Assembly: GCA_963780805.1 (NCBI GenBank) | Contig: CAWADP010000006.1 | Location: 62,001 to 126,000, forward strand | Source: JASHVB01 sp963780805 | GTDB lineage: Bacteria > Pseudomonadota > Alphaproteobacteria > Acetobacterales > Acetobacteraceae | Direction of reading: 5' to 3' | Length of the DNA: 64,000 nucleotides | Part shown: one piece after another, positions 52,781-62,311 of the stretch | Position numbering within the stretch: the first letter of the stretch is position 1 | Layout: every line of letters starts with the position of its first letter | Position numbers and translations under genes: made by a program | Notes under the pieces: model-generated | Told to the model about the DNA's origin: nothing | Seen by the model: the letters and a program-made list of their open reading frames with translations, nothing else | Database searches by the model: none

Positions 52781-52916
52781 TGAATCCGGTGCCATGCGTC
52801 GCAGCGTAACATAAGCTGGGGCCGCCGCGCGCCCGACTTTCCGCGAGTGACGATCTCGCGCCAATTCCCTGGCTTGCGAGTTGCCACTTCCGGCGTGATG
52901 TACTAGGTCCTTGCGC

Positions 52917-53153
52917 TCAGCGCGTGACTTGCGGGGGAGCCGTCTCCGGAACAGCGTGGTTGATGTCGCGGGCCACGCGCTCGTCGGTGATGCGGGCCTG
53001 CTCCATGCCCTGGATGATCGCCTGAGCGTCCAGCACGGCCTGAGCCGAACGTGCGGCGTCACCACTGACGAAGGCGCGCTCGCCGCTCGATTGGCCTCCC
53101 AGTCCACAGGCGGCAAGCAAGCAGGCCACAACGAAAGCAAGAACGAAGCGCAT
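52917..53153 (-). CDS. Small predicted lipoprotein
   Basis: A 78-residue protein with a type II signal peptide: MRFVLAFVVACLLAACGLGG, lipobox LAAC with the acylated Cys at 16. The mature part is a short helical segment (SAQAVLDAQAIIQGMEQARI) of unknown function. The ATG at 53153 is preferred to the GTG just before it. Divergent from glnS. Confidence 0.65.
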   Translation of the reverse strand: MRFVLAFVVACLLAACGLGGQSSGERAFVSGDAARSAQAVLDAQAIIQGMEQARITDERVARDINHAVPETAPPQVTR

Positions 53154-53297
53154 CACATTCCACCACGGTCAGGGAGCTAGCCGATGCTATCTCAGGCGCC
53201 CCCCGTTCACCAGCCCGCGACTGGGTATTTTTCACGTTCTGGCCAAATTCCGCCCAGCGTGTAGTTTGCGCCCCCGCACTTGCCCGGAGCCGAGGGA

Positions 53298-54996
53298 ATG
53301 GTGGCCACCGACACGACGACGACCGAAGCTGGACGCGACTTCATCCGTGACATCATTCAGGCGGATGTCGACGCTGGGCGGGTGAGGGAGGTCGTCACCC
53401 GTTTCCCACCCGAGCCGAACGGCTATCTGCATATCGGCCACGCCAAGTCGATCTGTCTGAACTTCGGCGTGGCGGCGGATTTCGGTGGGCGCTGCCATCT
53501 GCGCTTCGACGACACCAACCCGACGAAGGAAGAGCAGGAATATATTGATTCGATACAGCAGGATGTGCGCTGGCTGGGATTCGACTGGGGGCGGCATCTG
53601 CATCATGCGTCCGATTATTTCGAGCAGCTTTATGAATGGGCAGAGCATCTGATCCAGAGCGGCAAGGCGTATGTCGATGATTCGACGCCGGAGGAGATCC
53701 GCGCCATGCGGGGCACGCTGACCGAGCCAGGGCGGGAAAGCCCGTTCCGCAATCGCTCGGTAGAGCAGAATCTTGATCTGTTCCGGCGCATGCGGGCGGG
53801 GGAGTTTCCCAATGGCGCCCGCGTGCTACGGGCAAAGATTGATATGGCATCAGGCAACATCAACCTGCGCGATCCGGTGCTGTACCGGATTCTGCATGCC
53901 ACCCATCCTCGGACCGGCGACGCGTGGTGCATCTATCCCACCTATGATTTCGCGCACGGCCAGTCGGATGCGATCGAGGGGATCACGCACTCGATCTGCA
54001 CCTTGGAATTCGAGGACCACCGCCCGCTGTACGACTGGCTGATCGAGCATCTGCCGGTGCCGTCGCGGCCGCATCAGTACGAATTCGCGCGCTTGAACAT
54101 CGCTTACACCGTGCTGTCGAAGCGCGTGCTGACGAAGCTGGTGCACGAGGGGTACGTCTCGGGCTGGGACGATCCGCGCATGCCAACGCTGGCGGCGCAG
54201 CGGCGGCGCGGCGTGCCGGCGGCGGCTCTGCGCGAGTTCGTGCGGCGCGTCGGCGTGGCGCGCGCCTATAGCGTCGTGGACCTGGCGCAGTACCGAAGCG
54301 GCGGTCCGTGATGTGCTGAACAAGACGGCCTTGCGGCGAATGGCGGTGCTGCGGCCGCTGAAGCTGGTGATCGAGAATTGGCCGGAGGGCCGCACCGAAA
54401 CGCTGGAGGCAGTGAACAACCCCGAAGATCCGTCGGCCGGTACGCGCAAGGTGACATTCGGTCGCGAGATCTTCGTGGAGCGCGAGGATTTCATGGAGAA
54501 CCCACCTCGGAAGTTCTTCCGTCTCGCGCCCGGGCGAGAGGTGCGGCTGCGCTACGCCTATTTCGTGACCTGCCGCGAGGTGGTGAAGGACGCGAGCGGC
54601 GAGGTGACGGAGCTGCGCTGTACATGCGATCCCGCCACGCGCGGCGGCGATGCGCCGGACCGGCGGCGCGTCCAGGCGACGCTGCATTGGGTGGCAGCGG
54701 CGGATGCCCTGCCGGCGGAGGTGCGGCTGTACAGCACCCTGTTCGGCCGCCCCGACCCGGGTGCGAATGGTGACGTGATGGCGGACCTCAATCGGCAGTC
54801 GCTGGAAGTGCTGCGCGGTTGCCTGGTTGAACCGGTGCTGGCGTCGGCGCCGGTTGCCGAGGCGGTGCAGTTCGAGCGGACGGGTTATTTCTGTGCCGAT
54901 CCAGACAGCGCACCGGGCCGGCTGGTGTTCAATCGTACGGTCGGACTGCGCGATACCTGGGCCAAGGTGCAGGCAACGGACAAGCGGGCCTCGTAA
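53298..54996 (+). pseudogene. glnS: Glutaminyl-tRNA synthetase, one frameshift
   Basis: Class I synthetase charging tRNA-Gln. The N-terminal frame (53298-54311) has RFPPEPNGYLHIGHAKSICLN (HIGH motif), FDDTNPTKEEQEYID and VLSKRVLTKLV (KMSKS equivalent). The next frame (to 54996) has ALRRMAVLRPLKLVIENWPEG and the beta-barrel anticodon-binding domain. An extra C at 54293-54294 separates them; deleting it joins DLAQYEAAVRDVLNKTA and gives 565 residues, the normal length. glnS is usually essential where present, so a sequencing error is more likely than true loss, unless the cell makes Gln-tRNA through GatCAB. Confidence 0.88.
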
Positions 54997-55767
54997 CGTG
55001 CTGCGCGCCCGGGCCCGGCGGGCAGGCATGAGCGGGAGGCCAGAGCGGGAAGGCATGAGGGCAATGCTCTGGCACTCGCGATCTGGCACGCCATAATCGC
55101 GGCGGAGTGTGCGGCCGCCTGGGCTGCCTTGAAGCCATTCCGCATTGCTATCGTCATCGTGGCAGTCACAGTCACGGTGTCGCTTGCCTTCTCCGGGCTG
55201 CCTCACTGACGGAAACATTCTGTCATGACCGGGCGTGACCCAGCCATCTACTCGAACCGATCGGGAGCGTCTGGCACCGAACATCCCGATCGACATTGGA
55301 CAGACGGCCAGGCCGTGCGCGAGCGGAAAAGCATCGCCGCCGATTCTTCCAAGGTGGGTCGGCTGCGGGGCCGGTGGTAGACCCGCAATTGCGGTGCCAG
55401 GTGGGCACCGGTCGCGGCCGCCCCGCATCCTGGTGGCTTCTCCCTGGCTTCATCCCGTCTCGACCCGGGCACCATCTGGCCGTCCATCCCTGCGGATCCG
55501 GGGCTGTCAACGCCAACGCGCCCTTGATCGAATGTGCCCCCGCCGACGACAGCAAGGCCCAGAGCGGCAAGGCCGGGAGCAGCAAGGCGCGGAGCAGCAA
55601 CGCCCGGAGCAGCAACGCCCGGAGCAGCAGGGATTGAGCAAGTGGGCGCTTGTCTCGCTGTGGCCGGCAGCCTATGCGTCCGCGGCCCGGCGCCGGGCTT
55701 GTCCGCATCGTCCTGATCGCAGCTTGGTGAGCCCCCGTCTGATGACCCGACCGCACCGGAAACGAGA
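54997..55767. other. Gene-poor stretch with short tandem repeats (55560-55632)
   Basis: No gene is supported between glnS and kup. At 55560-55632 a 15-bp unit, CGGAGCAGCAACGCC, is repeated about four times with small changes, giving Leu-rich shadow frames on the minus strand. The rest shows nothing recognisable. Confidence 0.5.
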
Positions 55768-57661
55768 ATGCTGAGCACGGCGGCAGCCGCCGACACGGCC
55801 GGCCGATCCGTGCCTCGCATCGGCGTCCTGCTCGCGGTGCTCGGAGTGGTCTACGGCGATATCGGCACCAGCCCGCTCTATGCCATGAAGGCCAGCCTGC
55901 TGTACTTCACCGGCATCCGGATCAGCAGCGTCGAAGTCCTTGGCATCCTGTCACTGTTCTTTTGGTCGTTGATATTGATCGTCACGATCAAATACGTCAC
56001 CCTGATCATGCGCGCCGACAACCGCGGCGAAGGCGGCATCCTGGCGCTGATGGCCCTGGCACAGCGAGTCTCGGTCGGCACCGGGATGCGCACCTTCCTC
56101 GGCTTGGTGGGCATCGCCGGCGCCTGTCTGTTCTTTGGTGACGGCGTCATCACGCCGGCCATCTCCGTGCTGTCCGCCGTCGAGGGCCTGGAAGTCTCCG
56201 CCCCGACCCTGCGCGAGTTCGTGCTGCCGATCAGCTTGGCGGTGATCGTGGTCTTGTTCGCGGTGCAGTGGCGCGGCACCGCCAGCGTCGGGCGTGTGTT
56301 CGGCCCCGTGATGGCGCTGTGGTTCGTGACAATAGGCGCGTTGGGGCTGACCGAGATCGTGCGCCACCCCTTCGTGATGCTGGCGATGTCGCCCAGCTAT
56401 GCTGTCGTGCTTGTGCTGCAATACAAGTCGCTCGCCTTCGTCGGTACTGGGTGCCGTGGTGCTGTGCGTCACCGGCGCCGAGGCGCTGTATGCCGACATG
56501 GGCCATTTCGGCCCCCACCCGATCCGCCTTAGTTGGACGTTCTTCGTGCTGCCCTGCCTGGTATTGAACTATTTCGGCCAGGGAGCGCTGCTGATCGTGC
56601 ACCCAAAGGCGCTGGACAACCCGTTCTTCCTGCTCGCGCCCGAAGCGATCCGCCTGCCGATGGTCGTGCTGGCAACGGTGGCGACCGTGATCGCCAGCCA
56701 GGCGGTCATCTCTGGCGCCTATTCGATGACGCGGCAATGCGTGCAGCTCGGCCTGCTGCCGCGCATGACGGTGCGCCATACCTCCACACACGAGGAAGGT
56801 CAGATCTATGTGCCGCAGGTGAACACGTTCCTGGCGGTGGGCGTCGTGATCCTGGTGCTGGCGTTCAAGACCAGCGACAGCCTGGCCTCCGCTTACGGCA
56901 TCGCGGTGACCGGCACGTTCATGTGCACCGCGGTGCTGGCGACGGTGGTATTTCGCCGGCAATTCCACTGGTCGCGCATCGCGACGGTCGCGGTGTTCGG
57001 CGGGTTCTTCCTGATCGACATCACGTTCTTCGCCGCCAACACGCTGAAGGTCGTAGAAGGCGGATGGGTGCCACTCGCGCTTGGCGCCGCGCTGACCGCA
57101 CTGATGACATCATGGAAGCGCGGCCGCGACCTGCTGCTGGCGCGCTGGCAGCAGGACAGCATGCCACTGGCATTGTTCCTGGCGCGGCTGCCGCAGTCGC
57201 GCACCGTGCGCGTACCAGGACTGGCGGTATTTTTGACTAGCCAGCCCGACTATGTGCCGACGTCGCTGCTGCACAATTTGAAGCACAACAAGGTACTGCA
57301 CGAGCAAGTACTGTTCGTCACGGTGCAGAACGTCGATGAGCCGGAGGTAAAGGGCGATCGCCGCGCGGAAGTCTCCGAGCTGTCGCCGGGCATCTACCGC
57401 GTGATCCTGCGTTACGGGTTTATGGCAAGCCCGAACATTCCCCGCTCGCTGGAGGAACTGCAGGGCCGGATCCCGTTCGACCCGATGCAGGCGAGCTATT
57501 TCCTCGGCCGCGAGGTGTTGGTGCCCGCCAGGGTGCCAAAGCTGCCCTGGTGGCGGCTGTGGCTGTTCCTGCTTATGGCCCGCAACGCAGTGCCTGCGAC
57601 GGAGTTCTTCCGCATTCCGTCCGATCGGGTGGTGGAGTTGGGAGTGCGGGTGGCGATTTAA
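55768..57661 (+). pseudogene. kup: Kup-type potassium transporter, one frameshift
   Basis: A KUP/HAK/KT low-affinity K+ uptake protein with ~12 membrane helices. The N-terminal frame has GVVYGDIGTSPLYAMKAS, LIMRADNRGEGGILALMA and FFGDGVITPAISVLSAVEGLEV, all diagnostic. It breaks at 56443-56444, where one extra G separates KSLAFV from VLGAVVLCVTGAEALYADMGHFG. The second frame completes the protein (SGAYSMTRQCVQLGLLPRM, QIYVPQVN) to 57661. Corrected length is 630 residues, normal for the family. Either a recent lesion or a sequencing error. Confidence 0.88.
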
Positions 57662-57791
57662 AGGAAGGTGGTCCCGTGGCTAAAGATGTAGGGCAGAAAG
57701 GCGAAGCGCATCCCGCCCCCCGGCTGGCGAAATGCGCTTCGCTATTCGCCCTACCACCGCTCCGACTGTGATGGTTGGTTCCCGACCTGAG

Positions 57792-57872
57792 TGTCATTGC
57801 AAGCGAAGCAAGCAATCTCCGGCCGGTGACGTCCGAGCCTCAAGGAATTGCTTCGCTGCATTCGCAACGACA
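57792..57872. repeat. Dispersed alphaproteobacterial-type palindromic repeat
   Basis: TGTCATTGCAAGCGAAGCAA at 57792 pairs imperfectly with TTGCTTCGCTGCATTCGCAA then CGACA, ending at 57872. The motif CATTGCGAGCG-AGCGAAGCAAT is a widespread intergenic palindrome in this class of bacteria. It sits between kup and the Uma2 remnant. Confidence 0.7.
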
Positions 57873-58502
57873 GATGCCCCGACCGAATCGAAGCGTCAGG
57901 ATCACGATACCAGACTGCCCCCGGTTTTCGTCCGGTTCCTGCCTGGGGCTGGTAAATTCGTAAATCTCCGCCAGCGGAATTTCGATTCCGACACCGGAGA
58001 GATGCAATACCGCGTCCTCGCCGCCGACCGCCGCGAAGCTCCAGGACCAGTCGGCGGTCAGACGGTAAACGTGCAGGGCGAATTCGTCCTGACGCATCTC
58101 GAAATCCACGCACGCCCTCTACCACCTGAAGATCAAACCGACGGCGGTCTCGTGCTCGCCAATGTCGCATCTCAGACGGCGAGACCACTTCAAACACGAC
58201 ACGCGGGTTGTCCCCAAGCGGACCATCGCATCAGGCATGCGGCGGTATTGTGTCGCCGACGTCGCGGCACGGCACCACTGCCGGTTTCTGGACGGGGTCC
58301 GTTTTACCTGCCGCGCAGGCGATTGCCCACGACTGCGACCAGTCCTGCCAGGACAGCACCATGATCCAGGTTCGGCGCGGCACGCGCGACGACCACCCCA
58401 TCCACAAGCTACATAACGCCAGGCATCGCCGAACTCGTGCTGGTCGAAGGCAAGAAATTCCCCCGCGATCCATTCGCGTTGCGATCGCTCAACCGTCACC
58501 AT
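57840..58502 (-). pseudogene. Degraded Uma2-family endonuclease gene
   Basis: Minus-strand fragments in three frames spell a Uma2/DUF820 protein: MVTVERSQREWIAGEFLAFD from ATG 58502, then ELVDGVVVARAAPNLDHGAV-like sequence, then NPRVVFEVVSPSEMRHWRAR (the catalytic EVVSPS region), then FALHVYRLTADWSWSFAAVGG and GVGIEIPLAEIYEF. At least three frame changes separate the pieces, so no full product can be made. The family is nuclease-like and often occurs as decaying copies. It lies downstream of accC. Confidence 0.7.
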
Positions 58503-58563
58503 CGACGCGCCTGCGTCCGCGAAGACGATCGCGGCAAGCGGTTTGGCGCCAACGCCTCCGCGC

Positions 58564-59901
58564 CTACCGCGCGACGAATTGCTCCAGCCAATGGATCGTG
58601 TAATCACCGGCCTGGAACCCCGGATCATCCACAATGCGCTGATGCAGTGGCACCGTCGTCTGGATACCGACGATCGCGAACTCATCCAGCGCACGGCGCA
58701 GTCGGTTGATCGCATCCAGACGCGTTGGCGCATGCACGATCAGCTTGGCCACCATGCTGTCGTAGTACGGCGGCACCACGTATCCGGCATACAGCGCCGA
58801 ATCCACTCGCACACCCAACCCGCCCGGCGCATGGAACACCGACACCCGGCCCGGCGTCGGGATGAAGGTCTCTGGATCCTCGGCCGTGATGCGGCATTCG
58901 ATAGCATGGCCTGAGAACGGAATGTCCCTCTGCAAATACCCCAACTCGCTGCCCGCCGCGATCCGGATCTGCTCGCGCACCAGGTCGATGCCGCACACCA
59001 TTTCGGTGACCGGGTGCTCCACCTGCAGCCTGGTGTTCATCTCGATGAACGAGAATTCGCCATCCTGATACAGGAACTCGAGCGTCCCGGCGTTGCGGTA
59101 GCCAAGCTGGCGCAACGCCGCCGTGGCCCGAGCACCCAGCGCATCGCGCTCGGCCGGGATGATCGCCGGCGACCCGGCCTCCTCCAGCAGCTTCTGATGC
59201 CGGCGCTGCAGGCTGCAGTCGCGTTCCCCGAAATGCACGACGTTGCCGTGCGAGTCCGCCATTATCTGTAGCTCGATATGACGCGGGCGGTCGAGGTACC
59301 TCTCCAGATACACCGCGTCATTGCCAAACGCGGCACGAGCCTCGGTGCGCGCGAGGCTGAATGCCTCGTCCAGCGATGTGGCATCGCGCGCCACCTTCAT
59401 GCCGCGCCCGCCGCCGCCGGCGACCGCCTTCACCAGCACCGGATAACCGATCTGGCCCGCCACCCGCCGCGCCGTCGCGACATCTGGGACCACACCATCC
59501 GATCCTGGCACCAGCGGCACACCCAGCGATGCCATTGCCGCCTTCGCCGCCACCTTGTCCCCCATCATGGCGATATGCGCCGCCGCCGGACCGATGAAGG
59601 TCAGCCCGTGCGCTTCCACCATGTCGACGAAACGTGCGTTCTCCGCCAGGAAACCGTAGCCGGGATGGATCGCGTCCGCGCCGGTGATGCTGGCCGCTGA
59701 CAAGATGGCTGGAATATTGAGATAGCTGTCCTTCGCCGGCGGCGGCCCGATGCAGACACTCTCCTCCGCCAGGCGGACATGCATGGCCTCAGCGTCGGCG
59801 GTGGAGTGCACCGCGACGGTCGGAATTCCCAGCTCGCGGCAGGCACGCTGAATGCGAAGTGCGATTTCGCCGCGGTTGGCAATGAGGATCTTCTGGAACA
59901 A
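58564..59901 (-). CDS. accC: Acetyl-CoA carboxylase, biotin carboxylase subunit
   Basis: A 445-residue biotin carboxylase that carboxylates biotin on AccB using ATP and bicarbonate, the first step of fatty acid synthesis. It has MFQKILIANRGEIALRIQRA, the ATP-grasp loop KAVAGGGGRGMKVA, ERDCSLQRRHQKLLEEAGSP and FIEMNTRLQVEHPVTEMV. Length is normal. It follows accB after 10 bp, forming aroQ-accB-accC in one direction. Stop codon is TAG. Confidence 0.97.
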   Translation of the reverse strand: MFQKILIANRGEIALRIQRACRELGIPTVAVHSTADAEAMHVRLAEESVCIGPPPAKDSYLNIPAILSAASITGADAIHPGYGFLAENARFVDMVEAHGLTFIGPAAAHIAMMGDKVAAKAAMASLGVPLVPGSDGVVPDVATARRVAGQIGYPVLVKAVAGGGGRGMKVARDATSLDEAFSLARTEARAAFGNDAVYLERYLDRPRHIELQIMADSHGNVVHFGERDCSLQRRHQKLLEEAGSPAIIPAERDALGARATAALRQLGYRNAGTLEFLYQDGEFSFIEMNTRLQVEHPVTEMVCGIDLVREQIRIAAGSELGYLQRDIPFSGHAIECRITAEDPETFIPTPGRVSVFHAPGGLGVRVDSALYAGYVVPPYYDSMVAKLIVHAPTRLDAINRLRRALDEFAIVGIQTTVPLHQRIVDDPGFQAGDYTIHWLEQFVAR

Positions 59902-59911
59902 GATGAGAGCA

Positions 59912-60370
59912 CTATTCCAGAATCATCAGCACTTCGCCGTACTCGACGGGCGTGCCATTGGCTGTCAGCACGCGCGCCACGGTCCCGGCCCTCGGTGCCT
60001 TGATCTGGTTGAAGGTCTTCATTGCCTCGATCAACAGCAGCGTCTGGCCGGCGGTGACCGCCTGGCCCACCGTAACGAAGGGGGGCGCTCCCGGTTCGGG
60101 CAGCAGATAGGCGACCCCGACCATCGGGCTTGTCACCGCGCCTGGATGCGCCGCGAGTTCCACCTCGGCCGAGGCCTGCGCCGACAAACCGGCGGCCGGC
60201 GCATGCACGGCGGACGGATATCCCGCCGCGGCGGGCGCCGCCATCCCGCCGCCACGCACCACACGGATGCGGCTGTCCTTCTCGGCGATCTCGATCTCGG
60301 TCAACCCGGTTTCCGTCAGCACCGCCGCCAGCATGCGGATCGCGTCGGGATCGAACGGAATGCGCGTCAT
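59912..60370 (-). CDS. accB: Acetyl-CoA carboxylase biotin carboxyl carrier protein
   Basis: A 152-residue BCCP. The C-terminal biotinyl domain carries the modified Lys in LLIEAMKTFNQIKAP (EAMKT in place of the more usual EAMKM), with SPMVGVAYLLPEPGAPPFV before it. A flexible Ala/Pro-rich linker (APAAAGYPSAVHAPAAG) connects to the N-terminal helix. The ATG overlaps the aroQ TGA (ATGA). Confidence 0.96.
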   Translation of the reverse strand: MTRIPFDPDAIRMLAAVLTETGLTEIEIAEKDSRIRVVRGGGMAAPAAAGYPSAVHAPAAGLSAQASAEVELAAHPGAVTSPMVGVAYLLPEPGAPPFVTVGQAVTAGQTLLLIEAMKTFNQIKAPRAGTVARVLTANGTPVEYGEVLMILE

Positions 60371-60843
60371 GCTTCGGCCCCTTCGCCGGCGGCTTCCAGC
60401 ATCTCCGCCATCGCCTGCAATGCCAGCGCGTAGCCGCGAATGCCGAGGCCGGCGATCACGCCCACCGCCACCTTGGACACGTAGGAGTGCTGGCGGAACT
60501 CCTCCCGGCGGTGGATGTTGGTCACGTGCACCTCGATCACCGGCAGTTCGCTGGCCAGCAGTGCGTCCATCAACGCAATGGACGTGGTGGTGTAGCCGGC
60601 GGGATTGATGATGATGCCGTCAGCCCGGCCGCGGCATTCCTGCACCCAGGAAACCAGCTCGCCCTCGCCGTTGGTCTGGCGGAAATCGATGGCCAGGCCC
60701 AGCACCTCCGCCGTTTCGGCGCAGAGTTGCTCCACGTCGTCCAGTGTGGAGCTGCCGTAGAGCTGCGGCTGGCGCAGGCCGAGCAAATTCATGTTCGGGC
60801 CGTTCAGCACGGCGATCAGTGGCGGGTTCGCGGACTGGGACAT
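60367..60843 (-). CDS. aroQ: Type II 3-dehydroquinate dehydratase
   Basis: A 158-residue class II dehydroquinase of the shikimate pathway. Active-site elements are NGPNMNLLGLRQPQLYG (catalytic Tyr), FRQTNGEGELVSWVQ, INPAGYTTTSIALMDAL and EVHVTNIHRREEFRQHS (catalytic His). The ATG at 60843 gives the normal N-terminus; the in-frame extension upstream is rejected. The order aroQ-accB-accC is common in alphaproteobacteria. Confidence 0.96.
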   Translation of the reverse strand: MSQSANPPLIAVLNGPNMNLLGLRQPQLYGSSTLDDVEQLCAETAEVLGLAIDFRQTNGEGELVSWVQECRGRADGIIINPAGYTTTSIALMDALLASELPVIEVHVTNIHRREEFRQHSYVSKVAVGVIAGLGIRGYALALQAMAEMLEAAGEGAEA

Positions 60844-61219
60844 GCCAGCGCGGGTAGCATAGGCGGGCGGTGGCGTCACCCCTTGCCTACGGCCTTACCT
60901 CCCCGCGTCCTCGCGTGGCCCCCGTCTCCGATTCCACGCAGAGGGCCGCGCTCGACGCAGCAACGACATTGACATGCCAGCGCATCACCTGTCACGGCCA
61001 CAACAAACCGGCCGGTAGCTCGCTGGGCAACAAAGCCACCTTGTTGGAAATGAACAAAGTTGCCAATGGCCGAGGCGCGCTAAACGTTGTCGTTGTAGAT
61101 CTTGCCAGGCTTCGCGACTATTGGCACAGAACAAGCCATCCGCGCGGAGTGGTCGCCATCCGCGCGGGTGCCACCGCGCCTTCCTTGCCCACCCGCGCGC
61201 CGGCGCTCATATTCGCCCC
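60844..61219. other. Divergent intergenic region aroQ / thiS
   Basis: 376 bp with no gene. I looked for a TPP riboswitch ahead of thiS (CTGAGA and the ACCC-TTTGAACCTGAT core) and did not see one. It should contain the promoters of both operons. Confidence 0.5.
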
Positions 61220-61432
61220 ATGCAGACCGTCATCACCGTCACCCTGAACGGCGAAACCCGCGCCCTGGACGGGCCGGTTTCGGTATCCGGTCTGCTCGAG
61301 TCGCTAGGGCTGGAAGGCCGCAAGGTCGCCGTGGAACGCAACGAAGCCATCGTGCCGCGCTCGCGTTACGCGGAAACCTGGCTGGCCGCGGGCGATTCGC
61401 TGGAGGTCGTGCATTTCATCGGTGGAGGCTGA
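61220..61432 (+). CDS. thiS: Sulfur carrier protein ThiS
   Basis: A 70-residue ubiquitin-fold sulfur carrier for thiamine thiazole synthesis. It has VTLNGETRALDGPVSVSGLL, VAVERNEAIVPRSRYAET and the required Gly-Gly end (VVHFIGGG) that is adenylated and thiocarboxylated. The ATG at 61220 gives the usual length. thiG starts 1 bp after its stop codon. Confidence 0.94.
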   Translation: MQTVITVTLNGETRALDGPVSVSGLLESLGLEGRKVAVERNEAIVPRSRYAETWLAAGDSLEVVHFIGGG

Positions 61433-61433
61433 G

Positions 61434-62225
61434 ATGGATGGAACGCTCCTGGGCGAGGACACCTGGACGGTCGCCGGCCGCCGCTTCCGCTCCCGCCTGA
61501 TCGTCGGTACCGGCAAATACAAGGACCTGGAGGAGACCGCCGCCGCCATCGAGGCAAGCGGCGCCGAGATCGTCACGGTCGCGGTCCGGCGCGTGAACCT
61601 ATCGGACCCCAAGGCGCCGATGCTGCAGGACCACGTGGACCCGAAGAAATACACCTACCTGCCGAATACCGCTGGTTGCCACACCGCCAGCGAGGCGGTC
61701 CGCACCCTGCGCCTGGCGCGCGAGGCGGGCGGCTGGAACCTGGTGAAGCTGGAAGTCCTGGGCCCGCCGCCCCTGCTCTATCCCGACATGCGCGGCACGT
61801 TCGAGGCGGCCGAGGCCCTGATCAAGGACAACTTCGAGGTCATGGTCTACTGTGCCGACGACCCGCTGGCAGCGAAGCGGCTGGAGGAAATGGGCTGCGT
61901 CGCCATCATGCCGTTGGGCGCGCCGATCGGCTCCGGGCTGGGCGTGCAGAACCCGGCGATGATCTGCATGATGATGGAGCATGTGACGGTGCCGTTCCTG
62001 GTGGATGCTGGCGTCGGCACCGCCTCCGACGCGGCGATCGCCATGGAGCTGGGGTGCGATGCGGTGCTGCTGAACTCGGCGATCGCGCTGGCGAAGGACC
62101 CGGTCCGCATGGCGCGGGCGATGAGGCTGGCGGTGGAAGCGGGCCGGCTGGCGCATCTGGCCGGGCGGATGCCGCGGCGGATGGGGGCCGATCCGTCCAG
62201 TCCGCTGACGGGGCTGATAAGGTAG
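61434..62225 (+). CDS. thiG: Thiazole synthase ThiG
   Basis: A 263-residue TIM-barrel enzyme that builds the thiazole phosphate of thiamine from deoxyxylulose phosphate, dehydroglycine and ThiS thiocarboxylate. Motifs: SRLIVGTGKYKDLEETAAAI, ASGAEIVTVAVRRVNL, the Schiff-base Lys in GGWNLVKLEVLG, MPLGAPIGSGLGVQNP and VDAGVGTASDAAIAMELG. The ATG at 61434 follows GGAGGCTGAG. No other thi genes are in the window. Confidence 0.96.
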   Translation: MDGTLLGEDTWTVAGRRFRSRLIVGTGKYKDLEETAAAIEASGAEIVTVAVRRVNLSDPKAPMLQDHVDPKKYTYLPNTAGCHTASEAVRTLRLAREAGGWNLVKLEVLGPPPLLYPDMRGTFEAAEALIKDNFEVMVYCADDPLAAKRLEEMGCVAIMPLGAPIGSGLGVQNPAMICMMMEHVTVPFLVDAGVGTASDAAIAMELGCDAVLLNSAIALAKDPVRMARAMRLAVEAGRLAHLAGRMPRRMGADPSSPLTGLIR

Positions 62226-62311
62226 GTGGTGCCGGCTGTCTTTCGAGTTTGAACGAAGGCCGCAGCGCTGGGATGTCGCCGCGTTACATAACGATGCGAC
62301 GCGGGAACAGT

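Noticed and set aside
60844..61219. TPP riboswitch ahead of thiS-thiG
   Set aside because: The conserved CTGAGA and ACCC-TTTGAACCTGAT elements are not present.
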